Assembly (NCBI GenBank): GCA_964456745.1
Contig: CAYWBW010000023.1
Coordinates: 1-32,440 of the forward strand
Length of the DNA: 32,440 nucleotides
Direction of reading: 5' to 3'
From: CAYWBW01 sp964456745
GTDB lineage: Bacteria > Patescibacteriota > Gracilibacteria > GCA-2401425 > JAJOLG01
How positions within the stretch are numbered: the stretch's first letter is position 1; each line of letters begins with the position of its first letter. The notes under the pieces are model-generated. The model saw nothing but the letters and a program-made list of their open reading frames with translations, was not told the DNA's origin and made no database searches. A program made the position numbers and the translations under genes. Positions 30,109-32,440 of this stretch are shown here, piece after piece.

Positions 30109-31566
30109 TTAATTCAGAAAAAGGTTATTAGATAGAGTTAATCTTGGATCATTTGCACTAATCCATTTAATATTGCATCAATTTCTTTCAAATTGTTTTC
30201 ATGATCTTTCTTCAATTTTGCGAATCCATTCTCATAAAGGGTCTCAGTGATGAATAACGAGCGGAATATAAGAATCTTTTCCAGGAAAAAAGTCTTTTTG
30301 AAAACCGTTAGCTGTTATAATTTTTATTTGATTTTGCATTGATTCAACTGTGTCCCATGGTGTTGGAAATATCAAAGAATGAGCACTTAGCCCATTGTTG
30401 TTGACATTTGTAATATAATAAGATGCTAATTTTCTATTATCAAAAGCTCTACAAAGCTTTATTGCTTCAAGATTTTTTTTTACACTTGTTCATTTTCATA
30501 AATTATCTAATGTACTTTGATTAAATGATTCAATTCAAATAGTTTTTAACTGCATTTGTATTTTTAACTGTCTTGCATCCATAAGAGTTGAAATAAATCT
30601 TAGGCTATCGATTGAATCTACACGACTATTAAAAGAAATACTATTTATTCAAACTTTTTCATCTAATTCGAGTTTTATGATTGTATCTAAATTTTGACGT
30701 GGATTTTGATCCAATAGATAGAATGGAATTTTATTTCAATTATTATCATTAGGTAAATTAAGAATTTGTTTTCTAATATTTTCAGATGATAATGTCAATC
30801 AATTATTAATATTGCTAGCTTGTGTTTCTGTACAAAAAGAGCATCATTTAGATATAATAGGAATTGATTCATTTCAACATTCATTTCTCCAATTGTAAGG
30901 AATTTCTCATGGAGATATTATTGTCTTTCTGGAATAATGACATCACATTCTTCAGACAATAGTTCAAATTTTTATTTGGTAATTTCTTATAAGTCATTTA
31001 ATGGTTATTGTGTCTAGATTTGACCAATCTATTTTAGATAAATCAATTGGTGGATTAATTGATGTATTCTCAATTAATTCTCAATTATTCTCTTTTTTAA
31101 TAATTCATGGCAATCATGAATAATTTTTATTTTGAAGGATTTTTTTTACAACTCAAACAGTTTGTAGTCAGTTACCGTTAATTGCAAAGTCAAAAATATT
31201 AGAATAGCCTTGAAATCTATTAGAAAAAAAATGAGAATTTTCTTCTCAAATATAATCGCTGCGGCTATTTACTCATCATAGATATGCTACCCCTCATTGA
31301 TGATTAATGTGTTTTGCAATATCAATAATTATACTTTCAGTATTTTCAATTGAAGAAAATCAAATAATTATCTTACTTTCACCAAAATAATTTCTGATAT
31401 ATGAAATAATTGTTTCAAATTCTGCATTTTCACTAAGTCAAAGCACACGAGTTTCTACTCAGGCATTAGTTAGTTCAGAGGCTACGTACTGAGGTCAACA
31501 TAATCAATATAAACTATTATCATTTATTCATGATATTATTAAAGTTTTAGGATTTTCTGAGCTCAT
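30109..31566 (-). CDS. B12-binding-like / radical-SAM-like protein with atypical cysteine motif
   Basis: 485 aa with UGA=Gly. Residues 1-~105 form a Rossmann-like domain similar to the cobalamin-binding module (TLIISGINDNSLYGLCGPQYVASEL, then SKIIIGFSSIENTE, GGVAYLGGV), but without the DxHxxG cobalamin motif. A TIM-barrel part follows with IISKGCSFCTE and later TIGIESFNQSTLDNLGKGT, the GIES...L..(N/G)KG signature of many radical SAM enzymes. Cysteines are spaced CX11CX2C, not CX3CX2C. Such enzymes cleave S-adenosylmethionine with a 4Fe-4S cluster. Reaction unknown; it may be an inactive relative. Confidence 0.7.
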
Positions 31567-31890
31567 TATAATAAATTATTATTAGAAAATAATAATAACT
31601 AATTGTAAACTATTCGCAATAGATTTTTAATTTATATGATTAATATAGTAAGTTTCTGAATTATTTTAAACTTTAGTTTTAAAAGAAGTCTAACATTAAT
31701 TGTGAAAATATTCTAAAAATGATGATTTTGGAATAATGAAAAAATCAAATTATATTTGAACAAATATGCTAAAATCTGTATAAATATACAAGAAATTATT
31801 TCTTCCATATTTTTTTCAAGTAATTTATTGATAATTTTATCCTTATTACTTAAATTAATAGTAATAAAAAATTAATGAAATTATATATTC
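31567..31890. other. divergent intergenic region, no antitoxin ORF found
   Basis: 324 nt, very AT-rich, between the radical-SAM-like gene (minus) and the PemK-like toxin gene (plus). Reading forward with UGA=Gly gave only ORFs of 15 codons or fewer, so no antitoxin gene is seen where one would be expected. Promoters for both genes must lie here but none stands out. Confidence 0.5.
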
Positions 31891-32286
31891 ATGTCGAAAG
31901 AAAAATTTATAAAATGGAACAATTTAAAAATATTAATTCATGAAAAAGCATGAGTAAAATATGCTAATGAAAGGGATATTTGGTTTACTCATATATGAAA
32001 AAATATTTGAGTTGAACAAAATTGAAAATGAGATGAATTTTTAAGACCTGTAGTAATTTTGAAAAAACTTAACAAAGATGCTTTTGTTATTATACCACTT
32101 ACAAAATCAAATAAAAAATGAAGCTTTTTTTATAATTTTAGATTCGTAGATAAAATAATCAGTACGGCAGTGTTGGCACAAATAAAAGTAATAGATAGAA
32201 AAAGGCTTGATTATAAGATTGGAAAAATAGAAAAATGAGATTTTTCTAAGTTGAAAAATAAGCTTAGAAAACTTCTAAGCTTATAA
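31891..32286 (+). CDS. PemK/MazF-family toxin-like protein
   Basis: 131 aa with UGA=Gly. The body matches the PemK/MazF SH3-like fold: RDIWFTHIGKNIGVEQNGKGDEFLRPVVILKKL, VIIPLTKSNKKGSFFYN, then TAVLAQIKVIDRKRLDYKIGKI. The R-P-V-(V/L)-I and S-x-V/A-L-A-Q-I-(K/R) positions are the family hallmarks. These are ribosome-independent mRNA endonucleases; the usual GDIVW start is replaced by DIWFTHIG. No antitoxin is visible on either side. Two hairpins follow its stop codon. Confidence 0.75.
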
Positions 32287-32292
32287 CTTTAC

Positions 32293-32327
32293 CGAAACTC
32301 TTGAAAGAGTTTCGTGAGCCCGAAGGC
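32293..32327 (+). terminator. tandem hairpins after the PemK-like gene
   Basis: CGAAACTC (32293-32300) pairs with GAGTTTCG (32307-32314), loop TTGAAA; then GCC-CGAA-GGC at 32318-32327. On the minus strand the second reads GCC-TTCG-GGC, a very stable UUCG tetraloop. No T run follows on either strand, so it may be a terminator, an RNA-processing structure or a dispersed repeat. Confidence 0.45.
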
Positions 32328-32379
32328 AATAAGTAATTATATTATAGCTAAAAATATTAAATATACAACTAAAAATTCA

Positions 32380-32440
32380 TTAAAAAAATGGCAATTTCTC
32401 ATTTTGCAATGCTGGGCTATCTACAAACCAGTAAATAAAT
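32380..32440 (-). CDS. C-terminal end of a gene cut by the window edge
   Basis: The last 61 nt read, on the minus strand, FIYWFVDSPALQNEKLPFF followed by TAA. The text is protein-like but too short to name. Convergent with the PemK-like gene. Confidence 0.3.
   Translation of the reverse strand, partial: FIYWFVDSPALQNEKLPFF

Noticed and set aside
31567..31890. Antitoxin gene for the PemK-like toxin
   Set aside because: Only ORFs of 15 codons or fewer on the plus strand, even with UGA=Gly.
1..32440. CRISPR array, tRNA or rRNA genes
   Set aside because: No regularly spaced repeats, no cloverleaf with TTC-loop signature and no rRNA-like stretches were recognised by eye; a covariance-model scan was not possible.
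1..32440. UGA=Trp (Mycoplasma-type code 4)
   Set aside because: TGA falls at conserved glycines (P-loops, GGG of the decarboxylase, THGTN of asparaginase), while tryptophan is written TGG in the same genes.

Overview
Most of this AT-rich window only makes sense if UGA is read as glycine (genetic code 25, used by Candidatus Absconditabacteria/SR1 and Gracilibacteria, CPR/Patescibacteria). Under the standard code nearly every gene breaks into fragments. With UGA=Gly they close into full-length proteins ending in TAA or TAG: DnaN, an FtsQ-like protein, asparaginase, two VirD4/TraG-like ATPases and others. The strongest proof is the P-loop at about 10504-10530, where all three glycines of GKTGMGKS are TGA codons. 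These genes have no obvious Shine-Dalgarno sites and favour AGA arginine codons. All native gene limits below were translated by hand with code 25.

Layout. (1) 45-4511, minus strand: a PLP fold-III amino-acid decarboxylase, a GNAT-SET fusion protein, and a 7TM sensor kinase that stops after its HisKA domain. (2) 4804-9338, plus strand: four signalling genes (PAS kinase, REC-HisKA, REC-HD-GYP, REC-HATPase) with no internal TGA, good Shine-Dalgarno sites, frequent CGN arginine codons and Rho-independent terminators. They look like a transferred standard-code operon or an assembly chimera. (3) 9352-13846, minus strand: VirD4/TraG-like ATPase, small membrane protein, FtsQ-like, YggT and membrane PH-like proteins, divergent from dnaN (13957-15075). 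(4) 15506-16384, minus strand: a second standard-code gene, a TauE/SafE exporter with a Shine-Dalgarno site, next to a native ORF that may be truncated. (5) 16511-19419, minus strand: a paralogue of the VirD4/TraG-like ATPase and a 130-aa membrane protein. (6) 19537-22723, plus strand: MgtC/DUF4010 membrane protein, L-asparaginase/GatD-like enzyme, DUF2103-like protein and a hypothetical. (7) 22742-29840: BT1-type transporter, hypotheticals, a compact three-gene coiled-coil/membrane operon, and an unrecognised 332-aa protein. (8) 30109-32440: radical-SAM-like protein with atypical cysteine spacing, a PemK/MazF toxin without a visible antitoxin, a double hairpin and a gene end at the window edge.

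How it fits together: the native content suits a reduced, probably host-dependent CPR bacterium, with uptake systems, VirD4-like ATPases and division genes. The phosphorelay operon and exporter are the outliers. The decarboxylase plus GNAT-SET pair and the three-gene coiled-coil operon are the best candidates for undescribed systems. No tRNA, rRNA or CRISPR array was recognised.
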